A DNA stretch of 64,000 nucleotides, from contig JARBJD010000052.1 of NCBI GenBank assembly GCA_033064195.1, positions 124,001 through 188,000 of the forward strand, written 5' to 3'. Below are positions 9,134 through 21,188 of this stretch, piece after piece; position 1 is the first letter of the stretch; the number at the start of each line of letters is the position of its first letter. This stretch comes from Blattamonas nauphoetae (lineage: Eukaryota; Preaxostyla; Oxymonadida). The notes under the pieces were generated by a model that saw only the letters and a program-made list of their open reading frames with translations, searched no databases and had not been told where the DNA came from. A program made the position numbers and the translations under genes.

Positions 9134-12100
9134 ATGGGTTGGATCTTTGAATCATTTCTTATTCTCTCGTTGCTGATGCTATCGTCCACGACCCAACTCC
9201 TTATGTTGCTCTGTAGCCTTATTCATGGTGTTGCTGAGTCCTACCAAGATTTTGATGCTGTCCTTGAGCCGAAACTTGCCGAAAACAGTTTGGCCTCAAA
9301 CTCAGAATTGATGCGTCTGTCATTTGATGATGGATTATATTGGACGAGTTCCGTTGTGTTTGTATCGAAATCAGTGGAACTTCATGGAAACAAGACTGGA
9401 CTGACACATAAAGCGAATGTTCAAAACCTTCGAATTCGAAATGATCCCGAAAATGGAAACGAATCACCAAGAAAAGACCCAGGCGTTGCACGATGGATGA
9501 TTGATGTACAGAATAGTTCGTTGACGATGCGATCATGGATACTGGACGCAGAAATGTCGGGGACAACAATCTGCAAGGTCCTTCAGTCGTCAGTTGATGT
9601 GATTGATAGCGAAATCTTGTCAAACGTGAAATGTTCGGGATTTGTGTTTGCAGACGAGGGAAGAAGCGGATCAAGCAGGATTGTGATAGTCGGGAGCAGT
9701 CACAAATCGTCGACACAAAATGTTGTTCTTCCACTTGTTGGAAGAGGATCTGGACAACTGAACAAGAACAACGAAGACTGGATGGGAGGTGGAGAGGGAT
9801 GGAGTGATGCGTGTGTTGAAAGGGAAGAAATTATTGGAGTTGGACTGTCGTTCGATTCGACGCACTTTGCACTTGGAACTGGCCCTCTTTTCTCGTTTGC
9901 TGGGAAGTCGTTGCCAGAAGGGTCAGCGATTAGGAGATTTGGAGAGGTTTCCACAGAATTGAGAATGAGCAGCATTTCGAATGTGACGAGCAGTTTCGGA
10001 GTTGGAAGTGGAAAATCGTTAAGAGTTGGGAGTTGTGTGTGGGAGAGAGTGGTTGGGAGCAGAATTGAAAGGAGCACGAACCACGACATGGGAACAGGAT
10101 TGTGTGGGACTCGTTTAGGTGGAAATATTGTTTGTATGAACAGTTCGTTCTCTTCCTGCATCCGAACATCGAATGATGAAATCGACATCGAACACGAAAA
10201 TATCACCCAAACCACCATCGGCCGAACATCACGAACATCAACAGGAACAACCTCCGTGTCGTTCACTCTCTGCACATTCGCAGACATGACCATCTCGACA
10301 GTGAACAACAACGGAGGGGCAGCGGTCAACCTCGTCCAATCCCAATCCTCTCTGACAGTCACGCAGTGCTTCTTCCACAACTGCACGTGCACAGGAGAAG
10401 GCAACGATGGGGGAGCGATCTGCGTGTACGAGGCGAGCTCGGATTGTCCCATCACGATCTCTTTGTCTTCCTTCACTGAATGTAAAGTAACTCATGCATC
10501 TGGCGCTTACGGTGGAAGTGTGTTCTGTCAATCCAATTCGACAGCGACCATCTCTGATTGCTTCTTCGAGAAAAGCGAATCAACCATTGGTTCCGGGGCT
10601 GCATATCTCAAAGACCTCTCACCAGCCACTCTCTCCAACTGCGCCTTTGTGTTGTGCTCTTCTTCGAACAACGCAGGAGCTTTATCAGTCAATTATATCA
10701 CCTCGTTCGATCTCTCTTTCATCCAATTCCGAGACTGCTCTTGTTCGGATTGGCCAAAATCGAAAGATCTTCTCTTCTCTGGAATCACTGCCGCCCAAGT
10801 CAATTCGACCAATGTCAGGGACTGCGACTCCACTTCAACTGCTCCAAACGTGTATGTAGCAAATGCTGCAGAGGATCTGAGTTTTCTTGTTCCTCAACTC
10901 GACTCACCTCCTCCAACAGTGACAGCGAGTGTGTCGATCAGTAAAGACACAGCGACAGTGACAGCCACAGCGAATCCAGCTGTGAAGGGCACGATGGGGA
11001 TCTTGCTTCTTGGATCGAATGTGCCTCGTCTGGTTCATGTTCAGTTTGGGAGCAACTCGCAGACATCGACAACAGGATCAGTCGTTGTGTCGTCGGGAGC
11101 GAATGGAGTTCTTCCGCCAGCGACGTACGAACACCACGCATCGTCAATTCCTTCAAACTATCTCTCCTCGCTCAAAGTTAGCTCTGTTCAATCAACTCTG
11201 AAAGATGTCAACACCACTGATCTTGTTGTTTTTGGAATGAATCTTGGAGAAGGGAGTTTTTCGATGCTGATTCAAAACGGAGACAACACACTCAACGTCA
11301 CGCTGACTCGCTCCGACTCGACGACTCTTGTTGGAGAAGCACCTCTTTTCCCTTTGGACGCACCGGGAAGACTGGAATGGTCAACGCAATACGAAGTGAA
11401 GCAAGTGATGTGGCTTCCACAAGGAGGGATTGAAGAGAATGTCCCTCTGACAAGCACAATCACATTCACAACACCAACTGAACCACCTCGGATCACTTCG
11501 GTCCTTTCTTGCTCGTTGAACGGAGAGCGAACTCAAATAACCGTGATTTTCCAGGCATCATCGCTTCCTGATGGGGCAGGATCCATCAAATTCAAACGAT
11601 CAGGCAATTCTCCTGGATTGGAATGTGACCTCGCTATCACAGACACGACAACTTGCTCGATTGAGTTTCCAGTTGGATGGGAGGAGGACGCAGCTCATCT
11701 CGCGTTCGGGACGACATATTCAGTGGAATCAGCCTCAGTTGGCTCAGTAGATATTGCGATCGATTCTGGAGTCTCGTTTTCAGTTCCCAATCCTCCTGTG
11801 ATCACATCGATCATTCTTCCAAAACAATGCTCGTCATATTCGTTCGACATCGAAGTGATTGGGCAGAACCTCCCCTCACCAGACACGTACACTCTCACTC
11901 TCTCTGGTTCCCACACCGTTCCAATCACATTCTCCGAATCGACGAAAGGAAAAGGGACAGCGGAAGCGAGTCTGCCATCCGAAGTGCAGTTCGACAGCAC
12001 ATATTCAGTGTTGAGTGTGAAGAAGGGAGAGGATCATGTTCTGTTGAACGCGACAAGCTTCAAAACCCCTCTTGGCCCAACAATGAACACAGTCTCCATC

Positions 12101-14041
12101 GATTGGAAATCACCGAACAAAAAGGAAGTGATTTTGTCGTTGAGTGGCGAGAGAATGATGACAGGGACACATAATCTGACATTCGTTGAACATGGAGAAC
12201 ACACAAACCTCAACATTTCAGTGATAGTCAACACAGAGAAAACAGGAAGTGGTTCAGCAGTCATTTATGATGGACCGATTCTGAAGTATGGAAAGAAGTA
12301 CGATGTGGTCTCACTCACCTCTATCAAACTCCACTTCGCTCTCGCTCCCTCTCTCACCTTCACAACAGATCCCGAACCACCTCGTTTAACATTGATTTCT
12401 TGCACTGGATTGTCGGATAAAGGAAAGAAGGTGGACTTCTCAGTTGGTGGAAGAATGATGACGAATGGTGAGAGATACACAATCACCGTGAACAAAACAG
12501 GAACATCAATCCAGAAATCGTTTCAAGTGACGATGAGCACCAAATCGGAAGGAACAGGAAGTGCAGTGCTGTTTTCGCAGACAGAAGAAGAGATTGAGCT
12601 TGACTATGACACGGAATTCGAAGTGGTTGGGGTGACAGACTCTTCGAAATCTACGATTCTGTTTGAAACAACGCTGACATTCAAGACACCAAAAGAACCA
12701 ACTCGTCTTGTTCTGTTCGAGAGAGCAGGATCTACCGAGAAGGAGAAGGAAGTGAGATTTGAGATGACTGGCCGAGTGTTGGACGAGACCAAGACATACA
12801 AAGTTGGTCTGAACATCCCGAATGCTCTGAAGCACACAGTTTCGATGTCGTTCGACTCGGAGAAGATGAAGTGGGAAGGATCAGCGATTCTGTTCCCGCT
12901 GGACTCAGCTCAACTGGAATATGGAAAGACGTACACTGTGGGCTCGTTCAAGAAGGGCGACGATGCGACAGAACTGTTCTTTGAAGGAAACGCAGTCACG
13001 ATTGGTTCGGAACCATCTCGTCTTGTGAAGATTGAGAAGGAAGATGATGAGGGATTGAACTCGACGACTCTGGCATTGTCGTCGCGTGTTCTGACAGTTG
13101 GAGAAGAATACGAAATGAAAGTGACAGGAACACCACTCTCATCGTCGTTATCATCATCGAATGCGAATCACGAAACGACAATCAAATTCACTGTGTCGTC
13201 ATCGGTATCGAACACAGTGACACTGACGCTGTATCCTTTGGACGAGGCGATTGTGAAGTATGGCCACTCGTATTGTGTGGATTGGATGAAAATGGTTGGT
13301 GGAGATCCGATCTTCATCGAAACTGAGACATGTGAATTCACCACGCCACACGAACCAGCTCGGATTTCCAACTGCACTGGAGCTATTCTCAACAAAGACC
13401 GGTCCATTGTAACGCTTTCTTTGGAAGGGAGAGCGTTGGCTGAACCACTCGGGTCGATTTGGGTGTCGCTCGGAAGCTTCTTCTGGAAATCTCTGTCGAT
13501 CCGCCACGTATCGGAGACACAATGCAAAACAGACTTCCTCGTTGCTTCCACACAAAGCGTGACACATCTGAAGTACGAAGGAGAATACACTGTCTGCATG
13601 AAGCCTTCAGAACCCAACACTCTCCTCGTCGACTCTGGAATCATTGTCAGCATTCCTGCACCTCCTCGCATCACCTCACTCGAAAGCGTGTTTGTGAACT
13701 CGCTTCAGAACTTGTGCAAGATCCTCGTGAGAGGACATGATTTTGATGTTGGAACCGAATTCGACGTGACACTGAACAACACAGTGACATTTGGAGTGCG
13801 ATTCAAGACATCAACTGAGGGTGAGTCGGAAGAAGTGTCGATTGGGAAGAATGGAAAGCTGAAACACAACACAACATACAAACTGACAGACATGAAGCCA
13901 ACTCGAGAGGAAGACGGAGAGATTCTTCATTCTGGAACACTTTCACTGACAACAGAAGAGCGAACAGTGATGGAGGTTATTGTGAGAGACAGTCACTGTC
14001 ACATCAGTCCGCGGTTTAGGAATAACAATCCACACATTTAA
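9134..14041 (+). CDS. Large secreted-type protein: beta-helix region plus about ten Ig-like repeats
   Basis: The frame opens at 8918 with a TTG inside B3. The first in-frame ATG, 9134, gives MGWIFESFLILSLLML, a hydrophobic signal-peptide-like start, and a product of about 1635 residues. Residues about 375-570 show short beta-strand turns with GGA, C.F..C and SNC.F..C patterns, as in right-handed parallel beta-helix (Pmp-like) proteins. From about residue 590 to 1610 there are roughly ten repeats of 95-100 residues. Each opens with EPPRIT- or EPSRLV-like text and ends with TY.V.S....F..P, suggesting stacked Ig-like beta sandwiches. No C-terminal membrane helix is apparent. A cell-surface or secreted adhesion role is plausible but inferred. 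Confidence 0.8.
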   Translation: MGWIFESFLILSLLMLSSTTQLLMLLCSLIHGVAESYQDFDAVLEPKLAENSLASNSELMRLSFDDGLYWTSSVVFVSKSVELHGNKTGLTHKANVQNLRIRNDPENGNESPRKDPGVARWMIDVQNSSLTMRSWILDAEMSGTTICKVLQSSVDVIDSEILSNVKCSGFVFADEGRSGSSRIVIVGSSHKSSTQNVVLPLVGRGSGQLNKNNEDWMGGGEGWSDACVEREEIIGVGLSFDSTHFALGTGPLFSFAGKSLPEGSAIRRFGEVSTELRMSSISNVTSSFGVGSGKSLRVGSCVWERVVGSRIERSTNHDMGTGLCGTRLGGNIVCMNSSFSSCIRTSNDEIDIEHENITQTTIGRTSRTSTGTTSVSFTLCTFADMTISTVNNNGGAAVNLVQSQSSLTVTQCFFHNCTCTGEGNDGGAICVYEASSDCPITISLSSFTECKVTHASGAYGGSVFCQSNSTATISDCFFEKSESTIGSGAAYLKDLSPATLSNCAFVLCSSSNNAGALSVNYITSFDLSFIQFRDCSCSDWPKSKDLLFSGITAAQVNSTNVRDCDSTSTAPNVYVANAAEDLSFLVPQLDSPPPTVTASVSISKDTATVTATANPAVKGTMGILLLGSNVPRLVHVQFGSNSQTSTTGSVVVSSGANGVLPPATYEHHASSIPSNYLSSLKVSSVQSTLKDVNTTDLVVFGMNLGEGSFSMLIQNGDNTLNVTLTRSDSTTLVGEAPLFPLDAPGRLEWSTQYEVKQVMWLPQGGIEENVPLTSTITFTTPTEPPRITSVLSCSLNGERTQITVIFQASSLPDGAGSIKFKRSGNSPGLECDLAITDTTTCSIEFPVGWEEDAAHLAFGTTYSVESASVGSVDIAIDSGVSFSVPNPPVITSIILPKQCSSYSFDIEVIGQNLPSPDTYTLTLSGSHTVPITFSESTKGKGTAEASLPSEVQFDSTYSVLSVKKGEDHVLLNATSFKTPLGPTMNTVSIDWKSPNKKEVILSLSGERMMTGTHNLTFVEHGEHTNLNISVIVNTEKTGSGSAVIYDGPILKYGKKYDVVSLTSIKLHFALAPSLTFTTDPEPPRLTLISCTGLSDKGKKVDFSVGGRMMTNGERYTITVNKTGTSIQKSFQVTMSTKSEGTGSAVLFSQTEEEIELDYDTEFEVVGVTDSSKSTILFETTLTFKTPKEPTRLVLFERAGSTEKEKEVRFEMTGRVLDETKTYKVGLNIPNALKHTVSMSFDSEKMKWEGSAILFPLDSAQLEYGKTYTVGSFKKGDDATELFFEGNAVTIGSEPSRLVKIEKEDDEGLNSTTLALSSRVLTVGEEYEMKVTGTPLSSSLSSSNANHETTIKFTVSSSVSNTVTLTLYPLDEAIVKYGHSYCVDWMKMVGGDPIFIETETCEFTTPHEPARISNCTGAILNKDRSIVTLSLEGRALAEPLGSIWVSLGSFFWKSLSIRHVSETQCKTDFLVASTQSVTHLKYEGEYTVCMKPSEPNTLLVDSGIIVSIPAPPRITSLESVFVNSLQNLCKILVRGHDFDVGTEFDVTLNNTVTFGVRFKTSTEGESEEVSIGKNGKLKHNTTYKLTDMKPTREEDGEILHSGTLSLTTEERTVMEVIVRDSHCHISPRFRNNNPHI

Positions 14042-14675
14042 TTCTCATAAGAACTCAATATTTCTCTATTTTCTCCACTTTGGACACTTCGACTAACTGG
14101 AAAAAGTATCTGGTAATGCGTGAATGGAAAAAGAAAAAGAATGTGGGTTCATCTCTCCAACCCACAACCAGTTCCGTCTCCTTAATAATGTGTCCAGGAT
14201 CCATTGTTGGTCAGGACTTCAGCAATCCTCGTTGGCATGGATAAGATTGAAGACTGGATGCAACTCAAGAGATCCTTGTTCCACACACTTCTTATCGCAA
14301 TCTTCAAATGTGTAGTTCTCAATGAAATAATCCTCGCGTCACAAAATCGTACTGACGCAGTAATTCTCCTAAAAAATTATCTTTCTTCGTTTATCATCCC
14401 TAAATACATCATTTCTGAACTTTTTTCAATTTCATAAAAACATAGAAGTTGTCACGATCAACTCTGAAATCTCACGTTTTTTCAATTTTTCTCTTTAATG
14501 GATGTATTTTGTCCATTGTTTCACATAGAGACCTCTTTTTTTGTTGTTTTCCATCCTTTCCCTGTCTTTGAACTTGTTTTGCAATAAAAAGTGTGCAAAA
14601 ATGTGCTGATCTTAGAAAGGCCATTTCATGCGCGATCAGGCTTGAAATCTATAAATTCACCTTTCTTATGTGTAC
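14042..14675. other. Gene-free AT-rich stretch
   Basis: This is the 3' flank of the Ig-repeat gene leading into the Tc1 remnant. No convincing coding frame, RNA gene or repeat was seen. Confidence 0.4.
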
Positions 14676-15650
14676 TCAACAACTAAATCTGAATTCAGTA
14701 AAATTTGATTTTTTTCCACGCTCATATATGATTTGCATCATTTCATTGAGATTTACACAAATCGTCAACAGTATGACAATCTCTTTTGTTCAGTTTTACT
14801 TTCATATTGCGCCAAACGTTCTCGATTGGTGAAAGGTCGGGGCTTTGAGGTGGCCATATCATGGTGGAAAAGGTTTGTCGCGCGATCCAACTTTGGACGA
14901 GTTTCGAAGAGTGTTTCGGGTCATTGTCCTGTTGGAATATAAAAGGTTGTTCGCAGAGCTGAATTCCATGGTCATGAACGTGTTTTTTTACTATTTTCAG
15001 GTATTGTTTTTGTTCAAGCTTCCCTTTTATGAAGACAAGCTTCCCAACTCCACCCCATCCAACACAACCCCAAACCATCAAGTGGACCGAATGTTTGACT
15101 GTATGTAGTACACATTTCGGATCATATTCTTCCCCCTTTTTCCTCCATACGTACACTTTCCCTTTCGGTTCTTTTATGCAAACCATTGCTTCGTCGCTCC
15201 AGAGGACTCGCTTCCAATCTTGTTGACTCCACTTCACATGATCCCGTGCAAACGACAAACGCTTCTCAATGTTGATGGATCGAAGCAGGGGCTTTCTCTT
15301 GACGGGATGTTGGGAGATCCCGTTCTCCTTTCCTCTCCTCCCAATTGTAGATTCAGAAACAACAATCTGGTGTGTCTTGGCAAGTTTTTCTTTGATATCT
15401 CTTTTGATTTGAAGCGATTGCAGTCAATTTCAGCGAGTATCATGGCGTCTTCCTGGACCGTTGTGCATCGCGTGTAAGTCCTCTGTATGCTTCGTTTCTT
15501 TCTTGGATTTTTTAGCCAACCTTTGAGAAAGGTCCGAATGGTACTCTCCGATCTGTGGATTTGCCTTCCGATCGCAGCGACCGACAAGCCAGCCTTCCGC
15601 TTGAGAAGGATCTCTTTTTGGCTTGGGGACTAAGTCTCCATCGTTTTGAG
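14676..15650 (-). mobile_element. Decayed Tc1-like (DD34E) transposase
   Basis: Minus strand. The N-terminal part (from about 15630) encodes LLKRKAGLSVAAIGRQIHRS, a helix-turn-helix DNA-binding region. The catalytic part holds VLWSDEA (first Asp), QQDNDPKHSSK (second Asp) and WPPQSPDLSPIENVW (the Glu), which are Tc1 family landmarks. The frame shifts about 15413 (KEIS to IKEKLAKTHQIV), and again about 14745, where the natural ending LNEMMQIIYERG is in another frame. The transposase is therefore dead. I did not find convincing terminal inverted repeats, so the element boundaries are not given. Confidence 0.85.
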
Positions 15651-16034
15651 TCTAGGAATGTTCAAATGAGAATATAATTGGAAAAGGAGACTTTTTGTGG
15701 ACAAACGAGGAACCATTCACTTTTTTTTTCGATGGACTCTTGCGAGGGTATTGATTCGTCGACTTTTAACTACAGAAACGCTCTTTGATGTTTTCCTTGA
15801 GATATGATACGATCTGTCATCTCACTTTCAGATTACTTTCTTCCATTTCACCTAAAACAGTCTTGAACGTTTTGTTTCGCAAATCTGAACTTTCTGGGTC
15901 AGATCTCAGCCACCGTTTTCCTGCACATCATGTCGAATGTCGAATATCTACACTGATTTGAATTGATGAATAAAACAACTGAAACGGAAAAGAAACAAAG
16001 ACTGAAGTGTAACACAATCGCGGAAGGATATGAT
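15651..16034. other. Spacer before the truncated beta-helix gene
   Basis: No coding frame, repeat or RNA gene could be supported. The Tc1 element's outer end may lie here, but no matching inverted repeat was found. Confidence 0.3.
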
Positions 16035-17263
16035 TTCGACTGGAAGGAGGAAGTGAAAAGGCGGATGAATGTGGAACGATCCGCAATCCGTGCGGTTCTG
16101 TGTTGGTCGGGTGGAGAGTGGGGGAGGAGGGAGGGTTGGAAAGTGTGATCATGAAGATTGACGAATCAGGGGGATTTGGAGGAAGAGTGGTTGTGGGAGA
16201 GAAGAACGTGGAGATTGGAGGATTATTTGCGAAAGAGAACGAATTGAAAGTCGAGTCAGTCGATTTAGGGAAAGATGGAGAGGATGGAGTTGTGTCAGTG
16301 TCGGGAGGAAGAATCGTGATTGTTGGAATTCGTTTGAGTCTGCCGAGTGGTTGGGAGATGGGAGAGAAGAGAGCGGGAAGTGTGTTGTGTGGGTTTGGGG
16401 AGTGTGTGGTGCGTGAAGTATCGATTGTGTCGAGATGGAAGGGAGAGGGAGTCGGGATGGGGTTGGTGTGTTGGTTGGGAGGGTCGTTGTCTCTTAAGAA
16501 GATTATGATGGAGGGAGTTGAGATGGAGTCAGGGAGAGTTCTTGTGAATTGTTCGTCGTCGAAGAAAGATGTATCGTTTGAGATGGCAGAAAGCAGATTC
16601 ACTGATGTTGAGACTCGAAACGCGGAATTTGTTCGTTTCTCATCGAAATCGAAAGATTCGCACTTTGAGATGAGGGATTGTGTGTTTCTGTCGACAGAGC
16701 GAGTTGAGAGTGAGAAGGTGGAAGATGGGATGGGAGTGCTTGTGGTTGAGACGTGGCAATCGAAGACAGAAATTCGAAAGTGTGTCTTCTCAGAAAGTGG
16801 AACAGTGATTGGAAGAAGGGGATCAGAGAAGAAGGGAGGAGTGTTGATTGTCGCACTTGGAAGTTCGAACGAGAAAGAAAGGAGAGAACTTGTGTTGTTC
16901 GGGAACATATTTGTGGACAGCAGTGTTTCGTGGTCAGGGGAGGAAGTGAAGAAGAGGGGAGGAGTTGTTGTGTGGAGTGTGGGAAAAGGTCAGACAAAGA
17001 TCGACTTGTGTGGGAGCTGGTTTGAAGAGACGGGAGTGAGTGGGGTTGTGTTCGATCGAGATCGCTTTGGCGTTCCCGTTTTGGAAAGAAAGCGGAGGAT
17101 TGTTCATACTTTGTCGCGTTCTGGACACGCTGGACTTGTGGTGGTTCGTGGAAGAGTGTTTCCAGTGATTCGTCGAGTGGGGTCGTCGTTCTCGGGATGT
17201 TCAATTCGGATGGCGTCAGACGAGGTAGAACAGTTGACGAACCAAAACAAGGCCGAACTCTGA
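16035..17263 (+). pseudogene. 5'-truncated beta-helix protein gene
   Basis: The frame is open from 16035 (after an in-frame stop) to the stop at 17263, about 408 codons. It begins with E.GGSEKADECGTIRNPCGS, the C-G-x-x-x-x-P-C pattern that begins beta-helix segments in the large proteins of this window (compare CGRFELACQSL in the gene at 57770). It continues with repeated short strands such as RDCVFLS, RKCVFSES and NIFVDSS typical of right-handed beta-helices. There is no signal peptide and no plausible start ATG. It is probably a gene fragment, possibly cut by events at the neighbouring Tc1 element. A minus-strand frame over the same region is antisense to it. Confidence 0.6.
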
Positions 17264-18356
17264 TCCCACTCGCCAACGCACCAACACCACACCCACACAC
17301 AGTGCAGACCTCACTCAGGAACACTCTCTTGCTCACACTCTTGCATGTCGTCCATTCATACATATAAACTCTCCTTGCAGAACAACACTCCCTTCACCAC
17401 TTCGCATTTCTCATCTCACAAAGACCAACACAAGAAGTACGCGCTTCGGCGATTCTTCACCCACAAAGATCCAACACTCCGAACACCAACAGAACCATCC
17501 AGGCTTCCTCATTTAAGATGCCAGCACTCCAACACAACTCCAGCCTCCTCTCGAAATCTCCAACACACGGATCATTTCAAACTAACCTCGCCACTCACCA
17601 ACCGCGATCGGTCATCGCCACCCATCAAACAGTTCCTCCCTCATCCACACTCCAATCTCAGAAGCTTTCTGCCGCGACAGCAACTAAGCCGTTTCTGTCA
17701 TCAACTCTTTGCCTCCCTTCTGTGAATCGTCTTAGCCACTTATCTCCATTCACCAACCACGATCGGTTCTCGCACTCCATCAAACAGTTGTTCTCTCCTC
17801 ATCACAACAATCCCAATCACTTTCCCCTTCCAGACACCACAGAAGATGTCCAAAGTCTCATCTCATCATTCCACACATTCCAACGACCTCATCAGAATAA
17901 ACCACTCGAGTTTCCGTTCCATCAAAACGCACCTCTCTCTCTCTTCAGCAGAGCCAGATCGCTCACAGCCACTCGATTCAAGTCGTCACGGACTCTTTGC
18001 TTTCTTTTTTATTTCTTTTTTCTTTTCCATGTGGGTCCTACGCGTCCACATGACACTTCATCTGTAGTAGTGCACAGGTCTTACTGTACATGTTTTGCTC
18101 AATCTCTGAAATTCTTGAGAAGCAAACATGTTGTGTGCGACAAAACAGCCGAGTGAGTCTCTAACTTCAAAGATTTGGACGAGGATGCTGCTTCTCATGA
18201 GTAAAGAGAGAAAAAAATGAAAGAGAAAAATGATTCCTTTGATGAGATGAGAACAATCAATGAAATGAAATGGATATTGATCACAAAACGTGTTGAAATC
18301 GCCTAGATGTATCGATTCCTAACAAATGGGCGAGCACAGCACCAGTGAGTCACATC
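17264..18356. other. Ser/His/Pro-rich open frame of doubtful status and A2 3' flank
   Basis: A plus-strand frame at 17518-18156 (212 codons, ATG start) has no recognisable domain and biased composition. It carries an internal duplication: a block near 17590-17640 (THQPRSVIATHQTV) is echoed near 17750-17800 (FTNHDRFSHSIKQL). It may be a small unknown gene, or a decayed one. The last 200 bases resemble the 3' spacers of the other family-A genes. Confidence 0.3.
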
Positions 18357-20261
18357 CTATCCGTGCGGTACGCTGACGTTTCCCCCAAAGAATCGAATCA
18401 TTGGTTTTATTTTGGATGGGATGTGGATAGTCGAGACATCCTTCCCCTGGACAAAGAGGAATTCCAGAGCGTCCTGCCAGCCTTCCTCCAGAAAGTTGGG
18501 GACTCTTCGTTGAACCGTGATGAGGTCTTCGATTTCAAGCTTGGGATATAATCCATGATCAACGATCAGCTGGAAGAAGAACTCGCTTGCTTTGAAATTG
18601 TGGTCGAACATCGCTGTCACAAAGCGAGAGAAGAATCCAGTCCTGCTGAGACATTGGGCAGTCACACGCTGATCACACAACTTGCAGACATCGACGAACT
18701 GTTCCTTGCATTTCTTTCTTTCTCGCCATCTTCTGTCTGGTGGTCGGATGAAGTATGCACAGAGAACATCGACGGAAGGAGCAAACAGTCGGTCGAGTTG
18801 CGATTGACACAGTCGAGCAGCGCAGAGGTGAGCATGCGGCATGATTTCGAAGACAAAAGGAAGAAGGAGGTTGTTGAGAGGGTTCGAGTCATGGTCGACT
18901 GGGAGAGTGTTCTGGCCGATCACTCGCTTCACAATTCCAACCTTCTCCAAATCAACACCGTCCCACTCGTCAGAAGATGGCTTGTCGATCCATCCAGTCG
19001 AGAGGAGATGGTTGACTGGTGCTAGGTCAAAATTAGTGATGGGGAGAGAGAGCAGGCACTCCAAGGCGTGTAAGTATTGTTCTGTTGATCTGCCTGCTTT
19101 TCTGAACAAGTCGGGCAGATGGAAACGACTGAGCTGGTGTTTGTGGAAAGCGCAGACCCGAAGGATGGTGTCGTCATCCAAACACGAATCGCTGTCGAGT
19201 AGATCAGCAATTCTGTCCACAATGTCGATGATCTCGTCGTCCGTGAGATGACACACAAGCTCAGATGGAAGGATGAAGGGTGGAGATGACGACGAGAGGG
19301 CTGATGCATCCATCGCCTTCCCAACTTCACTTCGATGTGGCTTGTTCAAGCCATGGTCGAAATCCCGCAAATACCATTTTCTGAGAAAGTCGAGAATCAC
19401 ATCAGAGTTCTCATCGTCCAAAGAAAACGGATGGAGTGATAGATGGTCGATGTAGTCCTTTGTGTGGATAAAGAACGCGTGTGATGTCGCGACCAGTTCG
19501 CTTCGAGACTCACCAACCCATTCACACTTCCGCACGAAGTCGTTCCGGTCTATCATGTGGAGATGACCACCCAACACTTCGATGAGCGTTTTGTGGATTG
19601 CGATGAAGTCATCAGTGAATGGCAGTTTTGAGGGATCAATCGCATTGACAAAGCTGGTGAACCAGCCACTCCATATCTGCTTCTCAAAAGTGATTCTGTA
19701 ATCGTGACGTATGAATTCTCGGAGAGAATGGAGGACGGTGGTCGCATGGTGCGGTTGAGTCGGAGTGAAGAGTGTCCAAAGTGACTTTGTGTCCAAATTC
19801 GATGAAGACACGATTGTATCTTTGATTTTGAGCTGAAATTTGTCGTCAGAATCGAAGAACAAGTCCAATTGACGGGGACGATGACTCAGGAAGAGCGCGA
19901 TGGCCAGCGTTTCCAAATCGGAGAACTGTGACCCTTCCTTCACTCGAGGAAGCAGATATTCAAATCCCTTCAACCAGGGTTCAGCGGTTTTTGGATTTTT
20001 CCAGTCCGAGGAGAGACAGAGTTCGGCTTCATCGGCTGAGGTAAAACCCAACAGTTTTGCCAATTCTTCCAAAATTTCTGTTTGAATCTCTCCGAAAACA
20101 GGTTGAATTTCCGGATCTTGGGAACGAAGTCCAGGAGTCATGATGATTTGATTGAATTGTGGCATGTCCGACAATACTGAGGTTACATCATTCATGGAAT
20201 TTGGAACTTTCCTGCAAATCTTACGAACCATAAATACGAAACTTTTTTCGAGCAAGGAAAG

Positions 20262-21188
20262 ATGACAGCTCACCGCACCACCCTCTCACTTGCTGACATT
20301 GAGAGAGTCCTTCGCGAGAACGGCTGGCCGCAATTCGCGGCGTTCGAGGCAGGACTCAGCATCCAACTTTTTTCTTGGACATCGTTTGCAGACGGATGCC
20401 GACAGCTCATCGCATTTCAGCAAGCACAATCGTTTCCAACCCTTTCCAGACAATCGTTGGCACAAATCGTTGGCTGCTCTCCCAACGTGGCTAGCAAGGC
20501 AATCCATGGTCCATACCATGAAAAACAAGAACACGTCACAAATGCTGTTCTTTCAAGGGCACAGGTTGGGCAGCTGCTGGACGAGATTGAGAAGGACAGT
20601 GAAGAACTCAAACTGTGGACCACTAGCGATCTGGTTCGATGGGTCTTGCGGGCATCCGGAAAAACAACACTTTCAGTATCTTGGCCGTATGAATTCGTCA
20701 ATCGACACAAAGACAGAATCTGCTTCCACACCATCAACGAAAGGGATTCATCGAAAATGAAAGTCGAAATCGAAACAATCATGACACACTTTGCACGTCT
20801 CAAAGTCGAAATTGAAAATGTGCATCCCTTGCTACTAGTGAACTGTGACGAAATGGGGTATCAACAGAGAAAGGATAACAGACCTCAACGTCTTATAGGA
20901 TCACAGAGGCTCAGAAGAATTCCACTTAATTATCCGACAGATGAAAAGGAGATCAAATTTTCCATCATGGGCGCCATCTCCCTCTCTGGCCGCCGATTAC
21001 CCATGTATGTATCACTGAAACAGCCACTCAGTGAAGACCAATCACGACAGTACGGACTGGACCTGGAGCGCGAAATCATGTTGGATTCTTCACCAAAAGG
21101 AGGATTCAACTGTGAGGTTTACCAAAGATGGCTTGAATACGTGCTCATTCCCTACGTGAAGGCAATCATAAAGGAGAAAAAGACTTAA
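20262..21188 (+). pseudogene. Truncated pogo transposase, inverted copy
   Basis: This 308-residue frame is identical over about 300 residues to the N-terminal two thirds of the transposase at 22525-21185. It ends at a stop where the inverted arm ends, and lacks the region with LILDN and PPNTTHLLQSLD, so it should have no catalytic activity. It keeps the predicted DNA-binding part and could in principle bind element ends; that is inference. Confidence 0.85.

Noticed and set aside
15928-16908. 326-codon minus-strand frame
   Set aside because: Antisense to the beta-helix fragment on the plus strand, which has the C-G-x-x-x-x-P-C pattern and beta-helix turns. The minus frame has low-complexity Ser/Pro/Thr text.
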